A DNA stretch of 64,000 nt from Candidatus Saccharimonadota bacterium. GTDB lineage: Bacteria; Patescibacteriota; Saccharimonadia; Saccharimonadales; Saccharimonadaceae. Below are positions 22,830 through 31,234 of this stretch, one piece after another. Below the pieces are notes generated by a model, which did not search any database, had not been told where the DNA came from, and saw nothing but the letters and a program-made list of their open reading frames with translations. The stretch spans positions 1 to 64,000 of the forward strand of contig JAFRJX010000008.1 of assembly GCA_017432025.1 (NCBI GenBank), given 5' to 3'. Numbering within the stretch: position 1 is the first letter of the stretch; every line of letters starts with the position of its first letter. The position numbers and the translations under genes were made by a program.

Positions 22830-25049
22830 ATGTCTGCAGAAGATATCTTGAGGTCATCAGAAAATACTGCACTAGAGAACAACCAGTTTATTTCTAATGT
22901 GACTGGGAAAAGTGGTAGTAATTCGAAGAAAAAGAAGCGTGGTTTTGGCGCTTTACTCTTTTTAACCACAATTATTGCAGTATTCGTTGCATTCTTTAGC
23001 ACTGGAAATTTGATTCCTTCGGCAATCTCGGAAAGACTAATCGAGCAAACTGATGTCCAATACGCCGATGCAGTGGAAAGTAAATTACTTGTCTTCCAAC
23101 AGGCGATGTATGATGGCGACATGCCAGAGAACACGGCGAATAAACTAAAGGCACATGGTGCAACGCTGGGTTATGGTTCAGCAGAGAACTTTACTGAAGC
23201 AAATCGAGGTAGTGGTGCACTCAGTATTTTATTTGATAAAAAAGTGATTTCAGCGAGTGATATTATTACGGCCGTACATAATGATGCGAGACTCTATGAA
23301 GCTGTGAATAGTGCAACCTATTCAAGAGCAGCATATTACTACGACGATTCAGCCACAAATGTATTTAAGAAACTTGGCGCTTCTCGCAATATTTATAAAG
23401 ATGATGATACTTTTGAAGAAGCGATGGATAAGGCAATGGGGGAGGGAAGCAGTGTTAGTGTAAACAATGTGGGTTTGTTTGAAAAGCAAAGACAGAAACA
23501 AGACGGCACTACAGAAACGTATTATGAATACGGACAAGTTGGCGGTAGTGCTAGTTCGAGTGCAGCGGATAGTTTTGTAGAGTCAGTACGTAGCAAGAAT
23601 ACCGCCGAGAGTGGCACACAGGCAACACTAAACGCCGCTGGTGCAATTAATGTAGCCGATACAATGTCTAAGGAACAAAGATCAAGCTTATTCTTCCTTG
23701 CATTTATGGAAAATATTAGCAAGATGAAAGCAGGGCTTGGTAATGAAACTAAAATTAACGATGCGATGAATTATTTGTATCGTGAAGAAGAAACGGAAAT
23801 TATTGATGTAAAAACCGGTGAAACGAAGACCGAAAAAGGTAGCATGGTTGAAGCAAAGAGTTTATATTCAATTCTTGCCGGTGAAAAGATTGATGCTAAA
23901 GATGTAGAAAACTATTCTTCGGATCGCGTCTTGAAGACGGTAGCAAATCAGCTCGGAACGAGTGGTGGCGGTTCAGCAGTAACTGATACGGTGGTTTCAA
24001 AATCACGTGGTCTAAAGGCGGTGATTGGTAGATTTATTCAGTGGGGCGAGGAAGCGCTCGGTTCAGTACTTGGCAAAGTCACGCCAACGGTTGATAGTTC
24101 ACTGGTGAATAACTCATTTAGTACAGTGAAAGGTATTTATGGCGGCGAGATGCTCGCTGAAGGCGCTGTAAACGTGGGTAAGGAACTTGCTAAGCAGAGT
24201 GGTGCAACACCGGGTGATGCAAGCGCAGTAAAAACTTATGCAAAATTAAATAATAAGATTCTAGCACTCGATGCGGAAGTAGACCGCATGAATCGTAGCC
24301 CATTTGATATCACTTCAAAGAATACATTCCTTGGGTCACTGGTTTATAAATTCGCGATGGCAACGATGAAAAAGGGAACCTTACTCAACCAGTTTGGCTC
24401 ATTCTTAAAAGTAACAGCTAGCGCAGTGACATCACTACTTCCAGCGACTTTTGCAGATGATGAGAATAATTCATTCTTAACGAATTTTGGCGAGTGTGAG
24501 ACACTCGGTTCGATTGGTGCAGTTGGATCGGCCAGTTGCGCGATGGTCGCAACCTTTGATACATCAACACTTAATGATACCTTTAATGATGCTGGATTTG
24601 CGGCGTTTGTGAACGCTAATACATCAATTAATAGCTCCGGGGTGAGAACCATTAATGATGGTTCAGTACTAGCAGATTTTATTAAATACAATAATGAGAG
24701 AAGTACACCGGTGGGGAATACAGATGGTGGTATTCTTGATGCATTAAAAAATAATTCAAAGAAGGTTTCATTTATTTCGAACATCTTGCAAATGATTCTC
24801 AGATTCTTAAATGCTAACGAAAACGAGAAGAGAATTGCATCGGGTGCAGCCTTTATTACTTCGTCTTCAAACCAAGATTGGGAACAGTATAAGTATGCCC
24901 AAAGATATGTATCACTTGCACGTGCGACGGAAGCACTGAGGCGCTATGATGGTGATACGACCGCATTTACGAATGTAAAATACTTCGAGGGTTACGAAAA
25001 CCCAGTGATTGCTTACATCAATGAATACGTGATTGCGAAGAATCAATAA
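22830..25049 (+). CDS. Large anchored extracellular protein, unknown
   Basis: I do not recognise this 739-residue protein. After a polar, Ser/Asn-rich start and a KKKKR cluster it has one membrane helix (about residues 39-58), then a long outer region rich in Ala, Ser, Thr and Asn, mostly helical by its look. The few cysteines (FGECETL, SASCAM) lie near residues 555-575. The layout suggests a type II surface or secretion-apparatus component, with the bulk outside the cell. It stands alone; its end overlaps the convergent recF by 7 nt. Relation to the type IV secretion proteins at the window's right end is possible but not shown. Confidence 0.8.
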   Translation: MSAEDILRSSENTALENNQFISNVTGKSGSNSKKKKRGFGALLFLTTIIAVFVAFFSTGNLIPSAISERLIEQTDVQYADAVESKLLVFQQAMYDGDMPENTANKLKAHGATLGYGSAENFTEANRGSGALSILFDKKVISASDIITAVHNDARLYEAVNSATYSRAAYYYDDSATNVFKKLGASRNIYKDDDTFEEAMDKAMGEGSSVSVNNVGLFEKQRQKQDGTTETYYEYGQVGGSASSSAADSFVESVRSKNTAESGTQATLNAAGAINVADTMSKEQRSSLFFLAFMENISKMKAGLGNETKINDAMNYLYREEETEIIDVKTGETKTEKGSMVEAKSLYSILAGEKIDAKDVENYSSDRVLKTVANQLGTSGGGSAVTDTVVSKSRGLKAVIGRFIQWGEEALGSVLGKVTPTVDSSLVNNSFSTVKGIYGGEMLAEGAVNVGKELAKQSGATPGDASAVKTYAKLNNKILALDAEVDRMNRSPFDITSKNTFLGSLVYKFAMATMKKGTLLNQFGSFLKVTASAVTSLLPATFADDENNSFLTNFGECETLGSIGAVGSASCAMVATFDTSTLNDTFNDAGFAAFVNANTSINSSGVRTINDGSVLADFIKYNNERSTPVGNTDGGILDALKNNSKKVSFISNILQMILRFLNANENEKRIASGAAFITSSSNQDWEQYKYAQRYVSLARATEALRRYDGDTTAFTNVKYFEGYENPVIAYINEYVIAKNQ

Positions 25050-26050
25050 TCGAGTTTGATATTTTCGACACTAGTAAGAATGATTTGGTTGTCTTTGAAA
25101 TTTTTGACGAGGAATCGACGGCGAGTTTCATCAAGTTCAGAGAAAACATCGTCTAAAAGAATAATTGGTTTTTCATTTAAGAGATTAGTAATCATATTAG
25201 CTTCGATAAATTTAAGGGCTAGAATAACAGTCCGACCTTCACCACGAGAGGCGGAACCATCAGCAATCTTATCGTTGAAAATAAAGTCAAAATCATCACG
25301 ATGAACACCGAAACTAGTGTGGCCTAAGATAATATCTTTATTTAGATTGACTTCTAAAGTATTTAAATATTGATTCTCGGAATTATTCTTAACATCGGAT
25401 TTATAAGACAAAAGAATATCATCCTTTTTGTCGGCAATAGAATAATAAACGTCGCTGAGTTCCTGATTAATCCTGTTTACTAATTCTTCGCGAATACGGT
25501 GAATAATAGTGCCGTATTTAGCGAGAAGGATATTCCAGGAGAAAAGGGAGGCAGGAGAGAGGTTTTCATTCTTTAAGATTTCGTTACGTTGCTTCAAAGC
25601 CTTCTCGTATTTAGAGAGACTAGTATTATATTCTTCACTAATCTGCGAGAAGAAACGATCAAAATAGTCACGATGACGGGATGGTGAACCACCAATCAGA
25701 TTTAAGTCAGAAGGCAAGAAAAGAATGACGGGATATTTCTCGGCTTTTGGTAAGCGACGAGATTTTTTATCCGAGATAATAAAGGTTTTAGTACTACCAT
25801 CAAAAGTAGCAATACGTTTTTCGCCAGAGTCGGTGGTGAGTTCAATGCGATAAAATTCAGAGGTGCGATTTTTAATATCTGGATCTGAGGCGCGAAAACT
25901 TTTACCTCTAGTTAAAATATAGATAGCTTCTAGAACAGAGGTTTTACCGTAGCCATTTGGTCCCAAAATCAAAGTCGTATCTTTTTTACAATCTAATTCA
26001 TAACTAGATTGATTACGAAAATTAGTGAGACTTATTTTAGAAATGATCAT
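25043..26050 (-). CDS. recF: DNA repair/recombination ATPase RecF
   Basis: RecF loads RecA at gaps with RecO and RecR. The 335-residue protein has ISLTNFRNQSSYELD, Walker A LILGPNGYGKTSVLEAI near residue 30, the RecF-specific FLPSDLNLIGGSPSRHRDYFD block, and Walker B with the D-loop PIILLDDVFSELDETRRRFL near the C-terminus. Its ATG overlaps the end of dnaN by 4 nt, so dnaA-dnaN-recF run in one direction in the classical order next to the origin. Confidence 0.97.
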   Translation of the reverse strand: MIISKISLTNFRNQSSYELDCKKDTTLILGPNGYGKTSVLEAIYILTRGKSFRASDPDIKNRTSEFYRIELTTDSGEKRIATFDGSTKTFIISDKKSRRLPKAEKYPVILFLPSDLNLIGGSPSRHRDYFDRFFSQISEEYNTSLSKYEKALKQRNEILKNENLSPASLFSWNILLAKYGTIIHRIREELVNRINQELSDVYYSIADKKDDILLSYKSDVKNNSENQYLNTLEVNLNKDIILGHTSFGVHRDDFDFIFNDKIADGSASRGEGRTVILALKFIEANMITNLLNEKPIILLDDVFSELDETRRRFLVKNFKDNQIILTSVENIKLDY

Positions 26051-27147
26051 GAGTTCAAAGGCATAATAATATGAGTATAGGTGTTACTCTTTTTGTTACG
26101 CAGGACAACTGGTGAAATAGAATTAGAAAATTCAAAGACAATATCTTTCTCTTCGAGAGCATTCAAGGCGTCCGAAAGGAAGCGAGAGTTAAGATTAACT
26201 TTACCTTCGTTCTCGACTGTAGTTTCAATCTTAGAATCGTTTTCACCAAGTTCACTAGCGACGGATTTAATTGAGAAGATATCTGGTTTCTTGGCTTCAC
26301 AGACGATGGCACCATTAACACTCTTAGCAAAGAGAGCAGCAAGTTTAGTGACACGAATTAATTCTTCACGTGATAAGTCGAGTTTAATGTTGTTATCTTT
26401 TGGAATGAGACGGCGATAATCCGGGAAACTACCATCAATCAGTTTCGACATGATTTCAATCTCACCCATACGGAAGCGTACGAGATCTTCATTGAAGGCA
26501 ATCTCAATTTCTTCTATATCATCATTAATCGAGCGTAGAACTTCTTGAAGAGATGAGGCTGGCACAATCACACCAACTTCACTCTCGGCATTCTTAACTA
26601 AGATTTTTTCAGCAAGACGATAGCCATCCGTAGCGGCTACAGCTAAAGTCTTATCTTCCGTATTAAAATAGACACCGGTAAGGGCTGGGCGAGTCATGTC
26701 GTTTGAGGTTGCAACCATTACTTCGGAAATACCATTCTTGAACTCGTCGATACCCATCTTAAAGATGACGGCTTTCTTTTCTTCGATTTCCGGAAGTTCC
26801 GGGAAGTCATCAGCTGGAGAACCATTAATGGTGGATTTATATTTACCAGCCGCAATAGTAATTTTAGAATTCTTCTCCGAGATTTTAATCTTTTCACCAC
26901 GTGGAAGATTAGAAACAAATTCAGCGAGAAGTTTAGCTGGTACAGTAATCACACCATCCTTAGCATTAGAAACTGGAAGATAATCGACGATGGCCATATC
27001 GAGATTAGTGGTAACTAGAGAAACTTTATTATCGAGAACACGAATGAGAACGTTATTTAGAATTGGTAAGGTAACTCGACCAACGGCAATACGACTGACA
27101 TTGTTTAATGCTTTACTAAGTTTTTCTTGTGTGACTTCAATTTCCAT
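26047..27147 (-). CDS. dnaN: DNA polymerase III sliding clamp beta subunit
   Basis: The 366-residue beta clamp has three repeated clamp domains and normal length. Hallmarks include TLPILNNVLIRVLDNKVSL, the KIKISEKNSKITIAAGKY segment, RPALTGVYF, ATDGYRLAEK and the C-terminal THIIMPLNS. It encircles DNA and tethers the polymerase and other enzymes. AAAGGGG lies before its ATG, and the gene starts right after the origin-like segment between dnaA and dnaN. Confidence 0.97.
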   Translation of the reverse strand: MEIEVTQEKLSKALNNVSRIAVGRVTLPILNNVLIRVLDNKVSLVTTNLDMAIVDYLPVSNAKDGVITVPAKLLAEFVSNLPRGEKIKISEKNSKITIAAGKYKSTINGSPADDFPELPEIEEKKAVIFKMGIDEFKNGISEVMVATSNDMTRPALTGVYFNTEDKTLAVAATDGYRLAEKILVKNAESEVGVIVPASSLQEVLRSINDDIEEIEIAFNEDLVRFRMGEIEIMSKLIDGSFPDYRRLIPKDNNIKLDLSREELIRVTKLAALFAKSVNGAIVCEAKKPDIFSIKSVASELGENDSKIETTVENEGKVNLNSRFLSDALNALEEKDIVFEFSNSISPVVLRNKKSNTYTHIIMPLNS

Positions 27148-27159
27148 ACTAACCCCTTT

Positions 27160-27217
27160 CTTTTATTATTATATATTTAGTAGTTGTTGTAGTAGTTGCG
27201 GTGGAAAAGTGGAAAAG
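27160..27217. other. oriC: Probable origin unwinding element between dnaA and dnaN
   Basis: An AT-rich stretch (27160-27177) runs into seven consecutive triplets (27178-27198): TAG, TAG, TTG, TTG, TAG, TAG, TTG. A short CGG follows, then two tandem DnaA-box-like sites, GTGGAAAAG at 27201-27209 and 27209-27217. The order AT-rich, triplets, GC-rich, DnaA boxes matches the basal unwinding system known from Bacillus subtilis, where DnaA-trios read 3'-GAT-5'. The TTG triplets deviate from that consensus. The rest of 27218-27389 holds loose DnaA-box-like words and no gene. Confidence 0.6.
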
Positions 27218-27389
27218 ATTGGTTAAGAATAGGGAGAAACTTTCTGTTAATAAATAGTTGAAACTAGTCGTAAAAGTTTGTGTAAACGGCGAGTTTTCAA
27301 CTGATTTTTTTAACGGGCTGTTTTTTACACAAAGTTTTCCATTTTTAATGAACATAGTTTTGAGCAAAGTTTTAAACAAGTTTTGCACT

Positions 27390-28757
27390 TTAGCCATAAA
27401 TCTTCTCCTTGACGGCTTCGATCTTTTCGCGGAGGGAGAAGTCTAATTTAATATCTTGTTCAATCTTTTTTACGCCGTGCATCACAGTGGTGTGATTTTC
27501 GATACCGACTTCGGAAGCGATAATTGGAAAGCTGAGGTTTAATTCGTGGCGTAAGAGATACATAGCGACCTGACGAGCATTTTTGATATTGCTGACTCGA
27601 GTGCGGCTACAGAGCTCTTTTGGAGTGATATTAAACTCTTTAGCGACTTTCTCGACGATTTGTTTACTAGTTGGTTTCTTATATTTGGCGGGACGGTTGA
27701 TTTGAGTAGAGCCGCTATTAATAAGATCAAGTGGGGAAACGCCGCGAATCTCGGACATGACGAGAATTTTTTGAAATTCACCTTCGAGATCACGAATACT
27801 AGTATTAACGTTCTCAGCAATATATTCAATGGCTTCGTCTTCGATTTCGGCACCACGAAGGTCGGCTTTGGCACGCAAGATAGCACACTTGTCTTCTAAG
27901 GATGGGAGTTGGATGTCATAAGCACCAGACCAGGTTAGGCGACTAGCTAGTCTTTCATCAACGGTCTTAATCTGACTCGGTAAGCGATCCGAGGTGACGA
28001 TAATTTGTCTACCATTAAGATAGAGATCATTAAAGATATTAAAGAATTCCTCTTGGCTCTTTTCCTTATTCATCATCTGTTGGAAGTCATCAACAATAAG
28101 ACAATCTAGTTGGGAATATTTATTATAGAATTCCGTACCTTTATTTCTTCTAATAGAGTCAATCAATTCAGCATAGAAGTGATTGATTGGGATATATTTA
28201 ATCTTGAAAGTTGGATTATTTTTTTGGATGGCGTTACCAATAGCTTGAACAAGGTGAGTTTTACCGAGACCGGGGCCACCATAAAGGAAAAATGGGTTGA
28301 TACTTTTACCTGGGTTATCAATGATGTTTTTAGCAGCACCATAAGCGATCTCGTTGTATTTACCCGCAACGAAGGTTTCTAGGGTAAATTTATCACTGAG
28401 GCCATTACCTTCAATATTGTAGTTTTTCTTAGCGGCGTGAGTAAGACTGCTAATTGTTTGAATACCGGTATTATTAGATGCGGGAGTAACTTCGTGAGGT
28501 TTAACCTTTGGTTTGTTGGCGGATTTAACTTCGAATTTGATTTCTTTGACGTCGATATTGGACTTCTTAAGAGCATCAGCGATGATGGTGTAGTACTTAT
28601 CGCGGAGTTGTTTAATATAGAAGGTATTCTTAACGCCGATAGTAATGACTCCATCCTCATTGGAAAGAATAGAGGTATCAGAAAACCAGGTATTAAAAGA
28701 ACTGGGATTTATTTGTTGCTGAATCTTAGCCAGGGCATCATCCCACGCGTTATACAT
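27390..28757 (-). CDS. dnaA: Chromosomal replication initiator DnaA
   Basis: DnaA binds DnaA boxes and melts the origin. The 455-residue protein has domain I (AWDDALAKIQQQINPSSFNTW), a short linker, and an AAA+ domain with GGPGLGKTHLVQAIGN near residue 160 and LIVDDFQQM. The arginine-finger region reads LASRLTWSGAYDIQLPS. The C-terminal HTH domain carries the signature GIENHTTVMHGVKKIE. AAAGGAGG precedes the ATG, and a leader of about 20 nt follows a TATACT box. It is the first gene of the dnaA-dnaN-recF series. Confidence 0.98.
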   Translation of the reverse strand: MYNAWDDALAKIQQQINPSSFNTWFSDTSILSNEDGVITIGVKNTFYIKQLRDKYYTIIADALKKSNIDVKEIKFEVKSANKPKVKPHEVTPASNNTGIQTISSLTHAAKKNYNIEGNGLSDKFTLETFVAGKYNEIAYGAAKNIIDNPGKSINPFFLYGGPGLGKTHLVQAIGNAIQKNNPTFKIKYIPINHFYAELIDSIRRNKGTEFYNKYSQLDCLIVDDFQQMMNKEKSQEEFFNIFNDLYLNGRQIIVTSDRLPSQIKTVDERLASRLTWSGAYDIQLPSLEDKCAILRAKADLRGAEIEDEAIEYIAENVNTSIRDLEGEFQKILVMSEIRGVSPLDLINSGSTQINRPAKYKKPTSKQIVEKVAKEFNITPKELCSRTRVSNIKNARQVAMYLLRHELNLSFPIIASEVGIENHTTVMHGVKKIEQDIKLDFSLREKIEAVKEKIYG

Positions 28758-28980
28758 TTAAAACCTCCTTTCAGATAAGTATAGCATCAAAGAAAAAAGT
28801 TTTCCACAGTTTTAAGGGGTGAATTTTTATTGTGTAATATGGTTTTTGATTTATAGGGGTGAATAATATCAACAGGACTACTCAATCCCTAATTATCTTG
28901 TTGAAAACTCCTTGAAAATTGTGGAAAAGTGATGTATACTATAACAAATATTTGAGAAAAATTAAATTTTAAGGAATAAT
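28758..28980. other. oriC: dnaA upstream region with DnaA boxes (origin part)
   Basis: Two DnaA boxes differing from the consensus TTATCCACA at one position face each other: TTTTCCACA at 28800-28808 and TGTGGAAAA (the same box inverted) at 28920-28928. A weaker TGTTGAAAA lies at 28899-28907. AGGGGTGAAT occurs twice (about 28815 and 28855). The segment is AT-rich and gene-free. The two divergent promoters are TATACT at 28778-28783 (minus, dnaA) and TATACT at 28935-28940 (plus, rpmH). Confidence 0.65.
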
Positions 28981-29118
28981 ATGCCAAAACGTACTTATCA
29001 GCCACACAAGCGCCAACGCAAGGTTGAGCATGGCTTCATGAAGAGAAATGCTACTTCAAATGGCCGTAAGGTGCTTGCACGCCGCAGACTTAAAGGTCGC
29101 GCACGCTTAACTGCATAA
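28981..29118 (+). CDS. rpmH: 50S ribosomal protein L34
   Basis: This 45-residue protein starts [20 protein letters not shown] and ends in [12 protein letters not shown], the usual highly basic L34. AAGGAAT lies before the ATG. A terminator-like hairpin follows before rnpA. The rpmH-rnpA order upstream of dnaA is the common bacterial arrangement. Confidence 0.97.
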   Translation: MPKRTYQPHKRQRKVEHGFMKRNATSNGRKVLARRRLKGRARLTA

Positions 29119-29120
29119 TC

Positions 29121-29146
29121 TAAGCCCCGGAAGGGGCTTATTTATT
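29121..29146 (+). terminator. Terminator between rpmH and rnpA
   Basis: TAAGCCCC, loop GGAA, GGGGCTTA, then TTTATT. rnpA then has its own -10 box. Confidence 0.75.
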
Positions 29147-29147
29147 A

Positions 29148-29153
29148 TATAAT
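29148..29153 (+). promoter_or_regulatory. Leaderless -10 box of rnpA
   Basis: TATAAT, 7 nt before the ATG at 29161. Confidence 0.65.
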
Positions 29154-29160
29154 TATATAT

Positions 29161-29517
29161 ATGTTGAATAAGAAGTATCGGTTTCATTCACGTGGTGGCG
29201 TGAGATATGTGTATCAGAAAGGTAAGACAGTTCGGACGCCGAAGATGTCTCTAGTTTTTGCACCTAACTCACGTGGTTTTACGAGGATGGCAGTAGTGGT
29301 ATCGAAGAAAGTGATGAAGACGGCGGTCGCGAGGAATCGGATTCGTCGTCGTGTATATGAGGTACTTAGAAAGAATCTTGATTTAATCCCGAAGGAAACT
29401 GATTATATTTTTGTAGTGTTCTCAAAAGATGTTATAGACATGCCTTTTAATGAGTTAGAAAAACTACTCGGGGAACTAGTCGCCGAGGCTAAGGTATGCT
29501 ATAATAAAGAGAATTAA
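29161..29517 (+). CDS. rnpA: Ribonuclease P protein component
   Basis: The 118-residue basic protein assists RNase P RNA in tRNA 5' processing. It has the RFHSRGGVRYVYQKGK start, MAVVVSKKVMKTAVARNRIR with the RNR signature, and the RRRVYEVLRKNLDLIP helix. The RNase P RNA gene is not in this window. yidC begins 13 nt downstream, so they form one transcript; the usual yidD between them is missing. Confidence 0.95.
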   Translation: MLNKKYRFHSRGGVRYVYQKGKTVRTPKMSLVFAPNSRGFTRMAVVVSKKVMKTAVARNRIRRRVYEVLRKNLDLIPKETDYIFVVFSKDVIDMPFNELEKLLGELVAEAKVCYNKEN

Positions 29518-29530
29518 TAAGGAATAGAGT

Positions 29531-30637
29531 GTGAAGAAAAAATACATTATCTGGACTTTGATTGTCGCATTTATTGCAGGTTCGATCGCACTGGGTGGTC
29601 CATTCAATTTAATTGACTTTATTGTCGTTAGGCCAATTGTAAATATTTTGTTCGTGATTTTTAACCTAGTACACGACTTTGGCCTGGCTATTATTATCTT
29701 TACGATTCTCGTAAAACTCTTGATGTGGCCGCTAACGAAGAGGCAACTAAAACAGACTAAATTAATGCGTAAGATTCAGCCAGAGTTGACGCAGATTCGT
29801 AAGAACTGTAATGGTAACAAACAACTCGAATCACTCCAGACGATGGATCTTTATAAGAGATATAACGTGAAGCCGTTTGCGTCACTCGCAACACTATTTA
29901 TTCAACTACCAATCTTTATTGCAATTTTCTCGGCGATTCGTGTGATTGCAACGCCACTCCCGATTGATAACCTTTCGAACCGTGCCTATGATATTGTGGC
30001 TTATGAAGGCTCAGAGATTAGAGCACTAGAAGATAAGCAAAAAGAATATTTAGATATTATTACGGACGGAAATAAGACAGACGAAGAGAAGAAAGCAGCA
30101 ACTTATGATTTCCACCCACAACTCTTTGGTGTGATTAATCTTGAAGCAAAGGCAAGTGATGTGTTAAGTCCAGCCACGTTTAGCTGGAGTGCAGTATTTA
30201 TGCTGGCATGTGCGATTCTCGCTGCGGTATCGCAATACTTTGCCACTAAGCAACAAATGCCAAACGACAATACTAAGAAGAATAAGAAGTTCCGTGAGCT
30301 GTTGAAGGAAGCTAAAGAAGGTAAGGAGATCGATGACTCTGATGTTTCCGGCATGGCAACGGGCCAGATGTCTAAGATGATGCCACTCATGATGTTCCTC
30401 ATTATGATTAATCTTCATGGTGCTTTGGCGTTCTACTATTTCCTCAGTAATATGATTACGATTCTTCAACAAAAGTTGATCCTTAATAAGATTAAGGATG
30501 ACATGGATGATGCGACGGATGCCGCAATTATGAAAGAATTCAAAAACCTTCAAGAAGGTAAGGTGGTCGAAAATAAAAAGACAGGAACAAAAATTACCAA
30601 AATCTCCGCTCGTGATATTAAAAAGAAAAGGAGATAA
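29531..30637 (+). CDS. yidC: Membrane protein insertase YidC
   Basis: The 368-residue protein starts with GTG and inserts membrane proteins. The short N-terminal helix is followed by a conserved insertase core: DFGLAIIIFTILVKLLMWPL, KIQPELTQIRKNC, and LATLFIQLPIFIAIFSAIR. The late helices (SWSAVFMLACAILAAVSQYF, MMPLMMFLIMINLHGALAFY) follow. There is no large outer P1 domain, as in Gram-positive YidC. The insertion of about 60 polar residues around 150-210 is longer than usual. A basic tail ends the protein. Confidence 0.95.
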   Translation: MKKKYIIWTLIVAFIAGSIALGGPFNLIDFIVVRPIVNILFVIFNLVHDFGLAIIIFTILVKLLMWPLTKRQLKQTKLMRKIQPELTQIRKNCNGNKQLESLQTMDLYKRYNVKPFASLATLFIQLPIFIAIFSAIRVIATPLPIDNLSNRAYDIVAYEGSEIRALEDKQKEYLDIITDGNKTDEEKKAATYDFHPQLFGVINLEAKASDVLSPATFSWSAVFMLACAILAAVSQYFATKQQMPNDNTKKNKKFRELLKEAKEGKEIDDSDVSGMATGQMSKMMPLMMFLIMINLHGALAFYYFLSNMITILQQKLILNKIKDDMDDATDAAIMKEFKNLQEGKVVENKKTGTKITKISARDIKKKRR

Positions 30638-30640
30638 TAA

Positions 30641-31105
30641 ATGAATAAAGACGAATCAATCAGATTTGCGGCGAAGTATCTGGAAGACCTGCTTAGCTTC
30701 TTTGGTATTAATGTGGCTGTTTCTTCGACAATTGATGACGAGGTGATTCAATTATCGGTGCCGTCTACTTCATTAAACTCATTATTAATCGGTCGTAACG
30801 CAGATAACCTACGGGCTTTGCAACATATTGTGTCGATGGCGCTCGTGACGCGCGAGGCTGAAGTAACGAGAGTTAACGTAGATGTTGCAAGCTACAAGCG
30901 TCAAAGGGCTGATCGCATTGCAGAAAAGGCAGAAGGTTGGATTCGTAAGGTTCGTGAGACTGGTAAACCAATGGAAATTAATCTCAACGCAGCAGATCGT
31001 AGAGTCGTGCATAAGTTAGCACAGGATTATTCGGATATCGATACACACTCGGAAGGGGAAGGACGAGAGAGAAAACTCATTATTAGCAAAATCGATGTCG
31101 ATTAA
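30641..31105 (+). CDS. jag: KH/R3H-domain RNA-binding protein (Jag/KhpB type)
   Basis: The 154-residue protein has a KH domain with LLIGRNADNLRALQHIVSMA in place of the GXXG loop helix pair, and an R3H-type end with LNAADRRVVHKLAQDY. The N-terminal Jag_N domain found in longer relatives is absent. In other bacteria it binds RNA and follows yidC, as here (3-nt gap). Function is otherwise unclear. Confidence 0.9.
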   Translation: MNKDESIRFAAKYLEDLLSFFGINVAVSSTIDDEVIQLSVPSTSLNSLLIGRNADNLRALQHIVSMALVTREAEVTRVNVDVASYKRQRADRIAEKAEGWIRKVRETGKPMEINLNAADRRVVHKLAQDYSDIDTHSEGEGRERKLIISKIDVD

Positions 31106-31222
31106 AAATACTATTTAATAGCTGGACTTTTCAGCTTGTAAAGAAATACAACACATAAAGTGTTGTATTTTTCACGCTGAAAAATCTGGTCTAAATCTCA
31201 TTATGCTATTAAATAGTATTTT
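31105..31222. repeat. Nested palindrome between convergent genes
   Basis: The perfect 18-bp outer arms, AAAATACTATTTAATAGC (31105-31122) and its inverse (31205-31222), enclose TTTTCAGC/GCTGAAAA, which encloses AAATACAACAC/GTGTTGTATTT with loop ATAAA. It lies between jag and the LCP gene and is too elaborate for a plain terminator. No reading frame fits. Confidence 0.85.
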
Positions 31223-31234
31223 CAATCTAAACTA

